A stretch of DNA of 64,000 bases from an uncultured Pirellula sp. (GTDB lineage: Bacteria; Planctomycetota; Planctomycetia; Pirellulales; Pirellulaceae), in the NCBI GenBank assembly GCA_903892355.1, contig CAITIE010000051.1, positions 27,310 to 91,309 of the forward strand, given 5' to 3'. The notes under the pieces were generated by a model. That model had not been told where the DNA came from. It saw only the letters and a program-made list of their open reading frames with translations, and did no database searches. Positions within the stretch are counted from its first letter, which is position 1. Each line of letters starts with the position of its first letter. The position numbers were made by a program, and so were the translations under genes. Of the stretch, positions 17,494 to 26,308 are shown piece after piece.

Positions 17494-18026
17494 TTCCTCG
17501 ACTCACGCTACTGAGATTCTTTTGCTTACTGCTGCCGTTGCTCGCCACAACCGGTTGTTTCGGCTATCGCTTCGGGACCAAAACGCTTTTCCGCCCCGAT
17601 GTGAGAACCATCCATATCCCGATGATCCGCAGTGATAGTTTCCGTGCTGAGATCGGAGCACTTCTAACCGAAGCGTTGCAAAAAGACGTTGAGCGAAGAA
17701 CTCCCTACAAAATCGTCGATGCTGCGTCCGCCGACTCGGCGCTCGTTTGCCGCCTGACCAAAGATACAAAACGCGTTGTTGGAGAAACCAGCACCGACGA
17801 ACCTCGCCTCCTCGAAACAGTCCTCAATGTAGAAATCAGCTGGACGGACCGACGAGGCATGCCGCTCGTCGAGACACGCTTCCTGCCACCCGGCGAGGTC
17901 ACCTACTACTTCTCCGAACGAACCTCGTTTGTTCCCGAAGCTGGTCAATCCATTTCCACCGCCTTACAACGGGCCGTCGAACGACTTGCGAACCATATCG
18001 TCGATCAAATGGAAGCCCGCTGGTAA
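17490..18026 (+). CDS. lptE: LptE-family LPS-assembly lipoprotein
   Basis: The 178-residue protein has a signal peptide with lipobox ATTGC (Cys23), followed by GYRFGTKTLFRPDVRTIHIP, the start typical of the planctomycete LptE family. LptE plugs LptD in the outer membrane and helps insert lipopolysaccharide. The sequence continues with alternating strands and a helix near the end (ISTALQRAVERLANHIVDQM) as expected. Its ATG overlaps the stop of the BamD-like gene (ATGA), so the two are probably translated together. The family is divergent, so confidence is good but not complete. Confidence 0.82.
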   Translation: MIPRLTLLRFFCLLLPLLATTGCFGYRFGTKTLFRPDVRTIHIPMIRSDSFRAEIGALLTEALQKDVERRTPYKIVDAASADSALVCRLTKDTKRVVGETSTDEPRLLETVLNVEISWTDRRGMPLVETRFLPPGEVTYYFSERTSFVPEAGQSISTALQRAVERLANHIVDQMEARW

Positions 18027-18040
18027 TCAAACGACCCTTG

Positions 18041-18721
18041 ATGAAAATGCCTAGCACGTCACAATCGCGATCACCGCAAATCCTTGATTCGCACATCATG
18101 AGCACCTCTCCATCAACGCGGGAAAATTCGGCCGAGCGGGATAATCCGAGGCAACCGATAGCCTCCGGATCGTTCCCTAAACTCCATCGGATCGCGATGT
18201 TCTCAGGGTTGACTTTGTTCGGATTAGGATCCGACCTGTGGACTAAAGAAGTCGTCTTTTCTTGGCGAGGGCTCCCCGGTCAATTACCTCCGCACTGGAT
18301 TATCGAGAACTATGTTGGTATCGAAACCGCAGTCAACCTGGGCGCCTTGTTCGGCCTCGGCCAAGGTTTCGGTTTGCTATTCGGCGCCGTTTCTATCATC
18401 GCTGCCATCGGCATCGTGCTTTGGCTCTTTGCCTTCAACGCATGCCGATCGCACTGGCTGACCTTTGCCCTCGGACTGATAACCGGCGGAATCTTTGGCA
18501 ACCTGTACGATCGACTCGGATTCCATGGGCTCCAAGACCAGTACTCGGGCGGTGTTCGAGATTGGATTCTGCTGCGATACGGACCGTACACATGGCCCAA
18601 TTTCAACATCGCGGATAGCCTGCTGGTCGTTGGCGCCATCATGCTGGCCATCTATTCATTCAGCAATCCTGAGGAAACTAATCCCTCGGTTCAGAAATCG
18701 CCGGACCGCTCAACCACCTAA
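18041..18721 (+). CDS. lspA: lipoprotein signal peptidase (signal peptidase II)
   Basis: This 226-residue inner-membrane aspartyl protease cleaves lipoprotein signals before the lipidated Cys. Motifs are TAVNLGALFGLG (97-108), GGIFGNLYDRLG (149-160), VRDW (172-175) and FNIADS (188-193); the conserved Asp residues D157, D174 and D192 are present. Four hydrophobic segments fit the family. The first 45 or so residues form a polar extension that most LspA proteins lack; ATG codons at 18047 and 18098 are alternative starts and none has a strong ribosome site. It follows two lipoprotein genes that would be its substrates. The 3' end overlaps the convergent gene by 12 bases. Confidence 0.88.
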   Translation: MKMPSTSQSRSPQILDSHIMSTSPSTRENSAERDNPRQPIASGSFPKLHRIAMFSGLTLFGLGSDLWTKEVVFSWRGLPGQLPPHWIIENYVGIETAVNLGALFGLGQGFGLLFGAVSIIAAIGIVLWLFAFNACRSHWLTFALGLITGGIFGNLYDRLGFHGLQDQYSGGVRDWILLRYGPYTWPNFNIADSLLVVGAIMLAIYSFSNPEETNPSVQKSPDRSTT

Positions 18722-19303
18722 TTGAAGCAGCTTTACGACATTGCTTTGGAGCGAAGAGCCTATCTCCCGCAATGCCTTCGCGCGTTGCGGTTGCCCGGCA
18801 CGCTCTGCTCGTGCGGCTTCCTTTTCTAACTGCCTAGCCGAACGAATCATCCCTTCGGCAGCTTGAAGTTGGCCAACGCTAACTTGCTTTGCCGATGAGC
18901 TATCCCTTTTCAACCTCATCGGCCGATTTACCGTCTTGTCTCCATCAGCCGGCTTGGGCTCAATGGCCACTGGCACTTTGTCATCAGGGAGTCTATCAAG
19001 CCGATCCATGGCCCCATCGAGCAACTTCGGTTTGTCATCCAGCGATGCGCTCTCAGGTGTTAGCCTCTGCTCGATGATTTGCATCAGTGGATCACCTCGC
19101 AACTCATGGAGTTTCCTGGCCGGCTCGATTTTCTCAACGAGCGGAGGTGCAGGAGGCTCACTCTCCTCTTGAAGGCCGCAACATACTGTTGCACAAACCG
19201 AATGCCCAATCGCAATCAACAATGTTGCCGTCACCAACAGCGAGGACCTTATCAACATCGAGACCAATATGGAGGACATTACCCTGCGACCCCAAAAATC
19301 CAT
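18710..19303 (-). CDS. small exported protein of unknown function
   Basis: I do not recognise this 197-residue protein. It starts with a hydrophobic stretch (about 15-38) ending near SVCATVCC, so it is exported or a lipoprotein. The middle is rich in Pro, Asp and Lys, and the C-terminal 60 residues are helical and charged (AEGMIRSARQLEKEAARAER). The start ATG has AAGGAG eight bases upstream, which supports a real gene. It overlaps lspA tail to tail by 12 bases and lies 78 bases downstream of the DUF1501 gene on the same strand. Confidence 0.7.
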   Translation of the reverse strand: MDFWGRRVMSSILVSMLIRSSLLVTATLLIAIGHSVCATVCCGLQEESEPPAPPLVEKIEPARKLHELRGDPLMQIIEQRLTPESASLDDKPKLLDGAMDRLDRLPDDKVPVAIEPKPADGDKTVNRPMRLKRDSSSAKQVSVGQLQAAEGMIRSARQLEKEAARAERAGQPQRAKALREIGSSLQSNVVKLLQLGG

Positions 19304-19381
19304 TGCATGACTCCTTCCAATGGTTCAACCCGATCAATCTCCAACTCAATCTCAGTCACGTCGACCGCCTAGATGCCAAGC

Positions 19382-20827
19382 TCACGCCAGCAATGGCTTT
19401 AACACATTGCCGTGAACATCGGTCAGTCGATAGTCACGCCCTTGGAAGCGATAGGTTAACTTGGTATGGTCAAAACCCAATAAATGCATCCAGGTCGCTT
19501 GCATATCGTGCACATGGACAGGGTTTTCAGCGATCGAGAACCCGAGTTCATCGGTCTGTCCGTACTCCGTGCCTCCGCGTGTCCCGCCTCCTGCCATCCA
19601 CATGGTGAAGCAATCCGGATAATGGTCCCTACCCAGAGACGCGCCGCTGGCCGTTCGACCTTCTCGGAACGGTGTCCGACCAAACTCACCTCCCCAAATG
19701 ATCAATGTTTCATCGAGCAAGCCTCTTTGTTTCAAATCGGAGATCAACGCCGCAACGGGTTTGTCCATCGTCTCGCATTTTTTGGTCAATCCGTCGCGGA
19801 TGTCTTCGCCTGGACCCGTCCCGTGGAAATCCCATCCCCAGTCAAAGAGCTGAACATACCGCACTCCCGCTTCCACCAAGCGACGCGCTAGCAAGCAGTT
19901 GTTTGCCAAACTCGCGCCACCTACCTTTGCTCCGTAGGCATCCAACGTGGACTGGGTTTCTTTCGAGATATCCATCACATCAGGAACGCTAGTCTGCATC
20001 CTAAATGCCAACTCGTATTGGGCAATACGAGTCAATGTTTCCGGATGCCCAAACTCCTCAGACTGAATCGTGTTGAGCTGGCTCAGTGCATCTAGACTTT
20101 TACGTCGAAGCTCGCGATCCATCCCTTGGGGATCGGAAGCGAACAGTACCGGCTCTCCTTGCGAACGGCACTGAACACCTTGATAGACGCTCGGCAAAAA
20201 ACCACTTCCAAAAGAACTCTTGCCCCCATTGGGCTGCACCCCACTGCTGATGAGCACGACGAATGCTGGCAGGTTCTGATTCTCGCTTCCCAATCCATAA
20301 GTGACCCACGACCCAAACGACGGTCGGCCACTTCGCGGAGATCCGGTGTAGACCAACAACTCGGCCGGCGCGTGATTGAACTGCTCTGTGTACATGCTAT
20401 GCACGATGCAGAGTTCATCCGCGACGGTTTTCAAGTTCGGCAAGCAATCCGAGAGCATCAAACCGCTCTTTCCCGATTTTTCAAACTGGTGTTTGGTACC
20501 AAGGAGTTTTGGCACACCGGTGGTGAATGCAAATTCTTTCCCTTTCAAAACCGAATCAGGAGCATCCATTCCATCCATTTCGATCAGCTTGGGCTTGTAG
20601 TCGTACAAATCCAAGTTCGGTGGGGAACCGGTCATGTGCAAGTAGATAACCCGTTTGGCTTTGGCGGGAAAATGGGGCGCGCGAATCGCAAGGGGATCGT
20701 TGGAACTCGGACCGCTAGCGAAGCCTTGAAGTTCCGACATGGCGAGAGCACCGAGTCCCATTCCGGCCGCACCGAGAAAAGTTCGACGCGTTCGGAGGGC
20801 CAATTGCTGTTCAATCAATCGTTCCAT
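19382..20827 (-). CDS. DUF1501 protein with Tat signal
   Basis: The 481-residue protein opens with a twin-arginine signal (RTRRTFLGAAGMGLGALAMS), then VIYLHMTGSPPNLDLYDYKP, FNHAPAELLVYTGSPRSGRP, WGGEFGRTPF and GRDHYPDCFTMWMAGGG, the markers of DUF1501, a sulfatase/alkaline-phosphatase-like family abundant in planctomycetes. Export folded through Tat fits a metal-binding periplasmic enzyme, but no substrate is established for the family. It starts 12 bases after the stop of the PSD1 protein, the usual pairing of these two families, so they form an operon and probably act together in the envelope. Confidence 0.93.
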   Translation of the reverse strand: MERLIEQQLALRTRRTFLGAAGMGLGALAMSELQGFASGPSSNDPLAIRAPHFPAKAKRVIYLHMTGSPPNLDLYDYKPKLIEMDGMDAPDSVLKGKEFAFTTGVPKLLGTKHQFEKSGKSGLMLSDCLPNLKTVADELCIVHSMYTEQFNHAPAELLVYTGSPRSGRPSFGSWVTYGLGSENQNLPAFVVLISSGVQPNGGKSSFGSGFLPSVYQGVQCRSQGEPVLFASDPQGMDRELRRKSLDALSQLNTIQSEEFGHPETLTRIAQYELAFRMQTSVPDVMDISKETQSTLDAYGAKVGGASLANNCLLARRLVEAGVRYVQLFDWGWDFHGTGPGEDIRDGLTKKCETMDKPVAALISDLKQRGLLDETLIIWGGEFGRTPFREGRTASGASLGRDHYPDCFTMWMAGGGTRGGTEYGQTDELGFSIAENPVHVHDMQATWMHLLGFDHTKLTYRFQGRDYRLTDVHGNVLKPLLA

Positions 20828-20839
20828 CGCATGCTCTTT

Positions 20840-23800
20840 CTATGGGGTCATTAAAAATTCATCGAGGTTCAGGACCACGTTGCAAAGCGTAGTCCACGCC
20901 GCCAACTCGACCGGATCAGCCCCAGTTGGCAAAGGGCCGATAGGCTCCGTGGCCAACTTCGTAGCCTTGTCTCGTTGATCACTCAACTCCTGGACTGCTT
21001 GTGCCAGCAATCCTTTCACGGCAACCATCTCGCGATCATTCGGAGTACGGGATAACGCGTGATGAAATAGCCGACCGATTCGCTCCTCCTCAGAACCGTT
21101 TGGAAGTTCATGAACCAACACGAGACGAGCCAATCCCTGTGCAGCTTCCAGAAAGACAGGATCATTGAGGGTGACGAGTGCTTGAAGGGGCGTGTTGGTT
21201 CGATCGCGTTTCAGCACACAAACTTCGCGGCTCGGGGCGTCGAAAGTCGCCATGGCTGGATACGGATTGGAACGTCTCCATTGCGTGTAGATCGCGCGAC
21301 GGAATCGGTCTTCTCCTTGGCTGGTCTCCCAATCCGTGCGAGACCCGAATGCCGCACTCAATCCCATCGACGGTTGAGGCGGACGGGTTGGGGGACCGTA
21401 AAAACGGTGAGACAGTAGTCCCGCAGACGCGAGCGCCATATCGCGCACTTGTTCCGCCGCAACTCGGAATCGCGGTCCTCGAGAAACAAAGAGATTCTCT
21501 GGATCCTCTTCGTAGCGGTTCGGATCCACGCTAGATCGCTGCTGGTATGCCGAGGAAAGAACGATCGATCGAATAAATCGTTTCATATCCCAGCCTCCTC
21601 GTATCAGGTCCAACGCAAGGTAATCGAGCAGCGGTTGATTGGTTGGCAGGTCTCCTTGAGAGCCAAACTCTTCGCTCGTCCGTACGATACCAACACCAAA
21701 GAGGGATTCCCACGTTCGGTTGGCTATGACCCGGGCGGTGAGCGGATTATCTGAGGAGACTATCCATTGCGACAACTCCAGCCGGGACAGCGACGGATTG
21801 TTATCGGGAGTGGATGCTCCTGTCAAAAAGACTTTCGGCACCCCAGGCTCCACCGATTCGCCGGTCACGCGATAATTCCCTCGCAGTTGGATTCGGGTCT
21901 CTCGCCTCTTTTCTTTGGCCAACTCTCGCAACACTGGAACCGTAGTCACCGGTTTCAATCCATCGAGTTCGGTCCGTAGCTTATCCCGTTGCTGCCGCAT
22001 TGGGGCGCGAGTCGGTGTGACCATGCGGACGTAATACTGATGCAATTGGTCCTGCTCTGCCGTCTTCTGCTCTGCAGTATTCTTTGGCGCCAGAATATCG
22101 CCATCGCCTTCTTTGGCATCGCTTCGAACGATGTTCAAGATCTCGCTCGGTATCGCAAGCATGTCCGCAGTGCGTGAATCCGTTGTCAGGCTTACGGAGA
22201 ATCGAGCCAGAACCAATCGTTTGTGCGGCGAGTCAAACCCAAGCTGCAATCGGAGAATCTCGGTTCTGGCGGCAGTTTCTCCAACAGCGGTTGGTGGGTT
22301 CTTTGGTTTTGCAACTCCACCTGCGATCTTGATGGCATGCGGTGTGTGAACCGACCCGCCCACAGCCCAACCACTCTTTGGATCGGTATCAATCGCGTTG
22401 GAGGCTGGAAACCCACTTTGCGAATAGTCCGCGCTCGCGATACGTGGAGTCCAATCGCTTTGCGTTTGCATCGCCCAGCGATTCTCAGCGACAGCTTTCG
22501 TCAATGTTGTTTGCCAAACCTCATTGCGATTCGCATCTAGCAGCGCGATCTTGGCACCCGACAATCGATCGAGCAGATTGCTATCCGTCCGATTCCATAC
22601 TGCAATCGAATCGACAACTTTCATCTCTCCCAAATCAAGCTCCCACCACGGGGCTTCGCTGATCGCCGTGTGGGTCGTGGAATTATCCGCCCAATTTCCG
22701 GATGTGTTGCCATCGATGGCGCGAAGAGCGGCCCCGCCGAGTATCTCGGAACTTTGGGTAGGTTTGCCATGAGGAGCAACATTTTCCGATCCCGAGAAAA
22801 CCTGAACCTCCGCCAGAGAAAGGATCCGCTCTTTGCCGGGCAAATCGATGCGAACGAACTGACCTCGCGTCTTTGCCGCGTTGGGATCAAAAAGGCTAGC
22901 CGAAACATGGGTCAGCACGAAGTTTCCATCACCTTGCCCAGCCCCTTGATTGGGCAACGCCGCATCGGGTCTCGATTCGATCCGTATACCGGTCAGGCTT
23001 TCCGCCGTAATCCCGTTTGGCAATGGGATCTCGAGAGTGAGAGTGTCGTTGTCCGATTTGGAATCGACCTGAATAAGACCTTGCTCTTGGACCGTTCCGG
23101 GATCCCCCGATTTGGTTTGGATCGAAGAAGGCGTCACCGCTGACCATTCCAAGGGCCGCTTGTACTTTCCCTCCCACTCCCTCTGCTCCGCGATCAACCC
23201 TGGATCCGCGAGATCGATCTGCTTCTCGATCCTTTCCAGATCGGTCTGAAGTTCCTCGCGTCGGTTGCGTTGCTCGGGTGAAAACCACGCATAGGTCGGC
23301 GACTCATCACCGCGGTCCGCATCTTCGCTTTGGTTCAAAACTGCAAAGACTTGGAAGTACTCTTTTTGGGAAATCGGATCGTATTTATGGCTATGGCATT
23401 GGGCACATGCCATCGTCACCCCCATCCAAACGGCCATCGTGGTGTTTACGCGATCGACGATTGCAACGTTTCGGAACTCTTCGTCGTTCGTTCCACCTTC
23501 GTTATTGGTCAGCGTGTTTCGATGGAAGGCGGTGGCTACCAACTGATCAGGGGTTGGGTTGGGCAATAGATCTCCGGCCAATTGCTCGATCGTGAATTGA
23601 TCGAACGGCATGTTGCTGTTGAATGCCCGAACAACCCAATCGCGATAGGCCCAGATAGTCCTGGGTGGGTCATCCGCATAGCCCGCGGAATCCGCGTAAC
23701 GAGCCATATCCAGCCAGCGCCGCCCCCAATGCTCTCCGTACGCGGGTGATGCGAGCAATCGGTCCACCAACTCTTCGTAGGCAACAGGGGAAGGATTGTT

Positions 23801-24475
23801 GATAAAAGCAATCTGCTCATCGAGTGTTGGAGGCAGTCCGGTTAGATCCAGGGTGACTCGTCGCAGAAGCGTCGCCCTATTAGCTCGAGGAGCAGGCTCC
23901 CAACCTTTCTCCGCCAATTTGCGCAACACCAACCGATCGATGACCGATTCATGCCAATCTGGAAATCGGGACTCCCAGTCGGAGACCTGGGCTTCCACCG
24001 AGGGCAACCGGGGTGTCTCGTACGACCAGTGCTTTGCGTAGGTAGCACCGGACGCAATCCATCGTTGGAGCAACTCCGTTTCGCGAGCGGTTAGTCGCTC
24101 GCCGAAGTGCGGAGGAGGCATCCGTTCTTCGTCGTCTTGGGACGAAACCCTACGCAACAATTCCGATTCGGAAACATTCCCAGGAACAATTGCAGTTCGC
24201 CCCGACTCTGCCTTGGAAATGGCGCTTTCGAAACTATCGAGACGCAATCCAGCCTCGACGGTATTTTCGTCCGGACCGTGGCACGCAAAGCAACGGTTCG
24301 ACAAGATCGGACGAATCTCAGTCTGAAAATCGACCTTGCCTTTCGCCTGGTTGGCTTGCCACGCACCGACAGGACTTGTACCGAGCAGCATCCAAACGAT
24401 CAGCAGCGATACCTGTGTTACCACGGATCGCGAAAGCTGTGTCACCACAGGTCTTGGAAAGAATCGAGATTTCAT
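20840..24475 (-). CDS. PSD1/PSCyt protein (DUF1549, DUF1553) with F5/8C-like domain
   Basis: This 1211-residue exported protein has the planctomycete-specific order. It runs signal peptide (about 20-38), PSCyt1 haem motif CFACH (62-66) in PILSNRCFACHGPDE, then the DUF1549/PSCyt2 part (VTLDLTGLPPT, RWLDMARYADSAGYADD). A second CAQCH (357-361) follows, and DUF1553 at the C-terminal end (ANRTWESLFGVGIVRT, SSAYQQRS). Between them, near residues 560-680, a discoidin-like domain (ALRAIDGNTSGNW, PWWELDLGE) suggests carbohydrate or surface binding. The haem motifs imply c-type cytochrome function. It is transcribed before DUF1501 and may be driven by the promoter at 24527. Biochemical role is unknown; polysaccharide breakdown is often proposed. 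Confidence 0.94.
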   Translation of the reverse strand: MKSRFFPRPVVTQLSRSVVTQVSLLIVWMLLGTSPVGAWQANQAKGKVDFQTEIRPILSNRCFACHGPDENTVEAGLRLDSFESAISKAESGRTAIVPGNVSESELLRRVSSQDDEERMPPPHFGERLTARETELLQRWIASGATYAKHWSYETPRLPSVEAQVSDWESRFPDWHESVIDRLVLRKLAEKGWEPAPRANRATLLRRVTLDLTGLPPTLDEQIAFINNPSPVAYEELVDRLLASPAYGEHWGRRWLDMARYADSAGYADDPPRTIWAYRDWVVRAFNSNMPFDQFTIEQLAGDLLPNPTPDQLVATAFHRNTLTNNEGGTNDEEFRNVAIVDRVNTTMAVWMGVTMACAQCHSHKYDPISQKEYFQVFAVLNQSEDADRGDESPTYAWFSPEQRNRREELQTDLERIEKQIDLADPGLIAEQREWEGKYKRPLEWSAVTPSSIQTKSGDPGTVQEQGLIQVDSKSDNDTLTLEIPLPNGITAESLTGIRIESRPDAALPNQGAGQGDGNFVLTHVSASLFDPNAAKTRGQFVRIDLPGKERILSLAEVQVFSGSENVAPHGKPTQSSEILGGAALRAIDGNTSGNWADNSTTHTAISEAPWWELDLGEMKVVDSIAVWNRTDSNLLDRLSGAKIALLDANRNEVWQTTLTKAVAENRWAMQTQSDWTPRIASADYSQSGFPASNAIDTDPKSGWAVGGSVHTPHAIKIAGGVAKPKNPPTAVGETAARTEILRLQLGFDSPHKRLVLARFSVSLTTDSRTADMLAIPSEILNIVRSDAKEGDGDILAPKNTAEQKTAEQDQLHQYYVRMVTPTRAPMRQQRDKLRTELDGLKPVTTVPVLRELAKEKRRETRIQLRGNYRVTGESVEPGVPKVFLTGASTPDNNPSLSRLELSQWIVSSDNPLTARVIANRTWESLFGVGIVRTSEEFGSQGDLPTNQPLLDYLALDLIRGGWDMKRFIRSIVLSSAYQQRSSVDPNRYEEDPENLFVSRGPRFRVAAEQVRDMALASAGLLSHRFYGPPTRPPQPSMGLSAAFGSRTDWETSQGEDRFRRAIYTQWRRSNPYPAMATFDAPSREVCVLKRDRTNTPLQALVTLNDPVFLEAAQGLARLVLVHELPNGSEEERIGRLFHHALSRTPNDREMVAVKGLLAQAVQELSDQRDKATKLATEPIGPLPTGADPVELAAWTTLCNVVLNLDEFLMTP

Positions 24476-24526
24476 AGGTGGGGCAGGGGGAGGGATCTAT
24501 TCTGGTGCGGGTCGTGACGCTCTTCC

Positions 24527-24532
24527 ATTATA
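24527..24532 (-). promoter_or_regulatory. candidate -10 box (TATAAT) for the PSD1-DUF1501 operon
   Basis: A perfect TATAAT lies 52 bases upstream of the PSD1 start on the minus strand. The -35 is less clear; TTGTGT 19 bases further upstream is the best match. The surrounding 170-base gap (24476-24645) has no gene. Confidence 0.4.
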
Positions 24533-24645
24533 GCTCATGCACACGAAGTTCACACAAAGGGAAATCCGCATCGTTTTCCCAGCAATCCTATTCCGTTCTA
24601 CTTCCGCAAAACCTTTCCGAAACCCATATCTCCACGCTGTCGCAC

Positions 24646-25011
24646 TTAGCCTTCGACCATCACGGTATCCTCATGCTCGTAGGCGGGGGAGCAGGCGCAC
24701 AGAAAGACCAATGGCAGAGCCCCTGGATTTTGGATCCAATGGACGGTTCCAGGAGGGATAGCGATCGCATCCCCGGGACCAACTTCCCTAGTTTCATTTC
24801 CCAGGTGCATCATTCCACTACCCGATAAAACATAATAAATCTCTTCTGTCTTCGGGTGAAAATGCGCCGCAGTTCGAATCCCAGGGCCGACAATGGCCTC
24901 CGCCAAACTCTGATTACGAATCGAGGAATTGCGATGCGCGAGCAGTTCGCGAATTACCGATCCGTCCTTGGTAACAAATGCAGTACAATCATCGCGTTGA
25001 ATCACTTCCAT
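24646..25011 (-). CDS. small cupin-domain protein
   Basis: The 121-residue protein is a single cupin barrel. Motif 1 is AAHFHPKTEEIYYVLSGSG with H50, H52 and E56/E57, and motif 2 is PGDAIAIPPGTVHWIQN with H91, so a metal site is likely intact. Such proteins are often small isomerases, dioxygenases or sugar-binding proteins; this one gives no further clue. I chose the ATG at 25011 with GAAGG seven bases before it; an in-frame start 20 codons earlier would run into the divergent glycosyltransferase gene. The two genes are head to head with about 16 bases between starts. Confidence 0.85.
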   Translation of the reverse strand: MEVIQRDDCTAFVTKDGSVIRELLAHRNSSIRNQSLAEAIVGPGIRTAAHFHPKTEEIYYVLSGSGMMHLGNETREVGPGDAIAIPPGTVHWIQNPGALPLVFLCACSPAYEHEDTVMVEG

Positions 25012-25027
25012 TTTTTTGCCTTCGTCT

Positions 25028-26308
25028 ATGACCAATCGCCGAACTCGAATTTTGCTCTGCTCCTCAAGCATGGAAGCAGGGGGCAGTGAACGGCAATTGT
25101 TGTATCTGTTGCAAGGTTTGGACAGAGCGCGATTCGAGCCAATACTCTATTTGGTTTACCGCACGGGCTCACTTTTGACGGAAGTCCCATCTGATGTGCA
25201 GGTGATTTCTTTTTGGGACAATCACCACCCGCCGAGATGGAATTGGCCTGGCCGTATCCATGCAATGCAGATTGCCCACCTCGCGAACGTTCTCACCCGT
25301 GAGGAAATAGACGTCGTGTATGATCGATTGTTCCATATGACGCTCGTCGCAGGTCCCGCCACGCACCGAGCCCGCGTCCCTCGCGTTTCTACCATTGTCT
25401 CGCCTCCCCAATTCGATCTTGAGAGAAGTGAAAAAAGATGGCGATGGTGGAAACGTCGTGCTCTGGCACGGGCTTACTCGACAGCCTCCAAGCTCCTGAC
25501 GGTATCCACCGGAACCGCCGATGCTGCATCGGAGTATTACGCGATCCCAAGGGGGCAATACGAAGTCGTGCCCAGCCCCATCGATAACCTTCGTATCCGT
25601 CAACTCGCGATAGAACCTATCGAATCCGGTCCCTGGGATTCAGCTCAAAAACATATCCTCGCAGTCGGCCGCCTGAGCGAAGAAAAAGGCCACACATTCC
25701 TGATTGATGCCATCGGTCGGTATTTCCTGCGCCGAGAAATGGCTAAAACGCGGATCGCAACGCAGGCTTCCGACACAACAAAATCAGAAACTTCTGCCAG
25801 AACCAGTCCAACCAATTACGACCAAGGCTTACCGGAAATCCAACTTCATATCGCTGGAGACGGTCCATTGCGGGAAGCACTCAAGCAACAGATCGATCGA
25901 CTCGGATTGCAAAACCATGTGATACTGCATGGGTATGTCAGAAATCCCTATGCGATGATGCAACGAGCCGACTTGTTCGTGATGCCGTCCATCTATGAAG
26001 GCCTCCCCAACGCACTTCTTGAGGCAATGGCATGCGGTGTGCCGGTTCTCGCCAGCGATACCGAACAAGGCCCTGGGGAATTGCTGCGCTCGATCGATCT
26101 CGGGACCAGAGTCCCGATCGCCGATCCCGAAGCCTTGTGCGCTGCAATCCATGATCGTTTTGCCCGAGAAGAGGCTTGGCTCGCCAAAGCCCAACTCGCA
26201 AAATCCTATGTCGAGGAACAGCACAGCTTAAGCCACTGGCTCGATCGCATGAGTTTGATTTTTGTTGAATCTGCGTCCTCGTCCAGCAATCGAAAGCAAT
26301 CGCTATGA
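25028..26308 (+). CDS. GT4-family glycosyltransferase
   Basis: The 426-residue protein has the GT-B fold. The N-terminal glycine-rich loop SMEAGGSERQLLYLLQGL is followed in the C-terminal half by HILAVGRLSEEKGHTFLIDA, QLHIAGDGPLREALK, VILHGYVRNPYAMM and the EGLPNALLEAMACGVPVLAS motif with the EX7E glutamates that bind the sugar nucleotide. Such enzymes add sugars to envelope polysaccharide or lipid. A 40-residue low-complexity insert (about 240-270) sits between strand and helix. A TTG at 25016 is an alternative start. The stop overlaps polX by four bases (ATGA), an odd partner for a glycosyltransferase. Confidence 0.9.
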   Translation: MTNRRTRILLCSSSMEAGGSERQLLYLLQGLDRARFEPILYLVYRTGSLLTEVPSDVQVISFWDNHHPPRWNWPGRIHAMQIAHLANVLTREEIDVVYDRLFHMTLVAGPATHRARVPRVSTIVSPPQFDLERSEKRWRWWKRRALARAYSTASKLLTVSTGTADAASEYYAIPRGQYEVVPSPIDNLRIRQLAIEPIESGPWDSAQKHILAVGRLSEEKGHTFLIDAIGRYFLRREMAKTRIATQASDTTKSETSARTSPTNYDQGLPEIQLHIAGDGPLREALKQQIDRLGLQNHVILHGYVRNPYAMMQRADLFVMPSIYEGLPNALLEAMACGVPVLASDTEQGPGELLRSIDLGTRVPIADPEALCAAIHDRFAREEAWLAKAQLAKSYVEEQHSLSHWLDRMSLIFVESASSSSNRKQSL

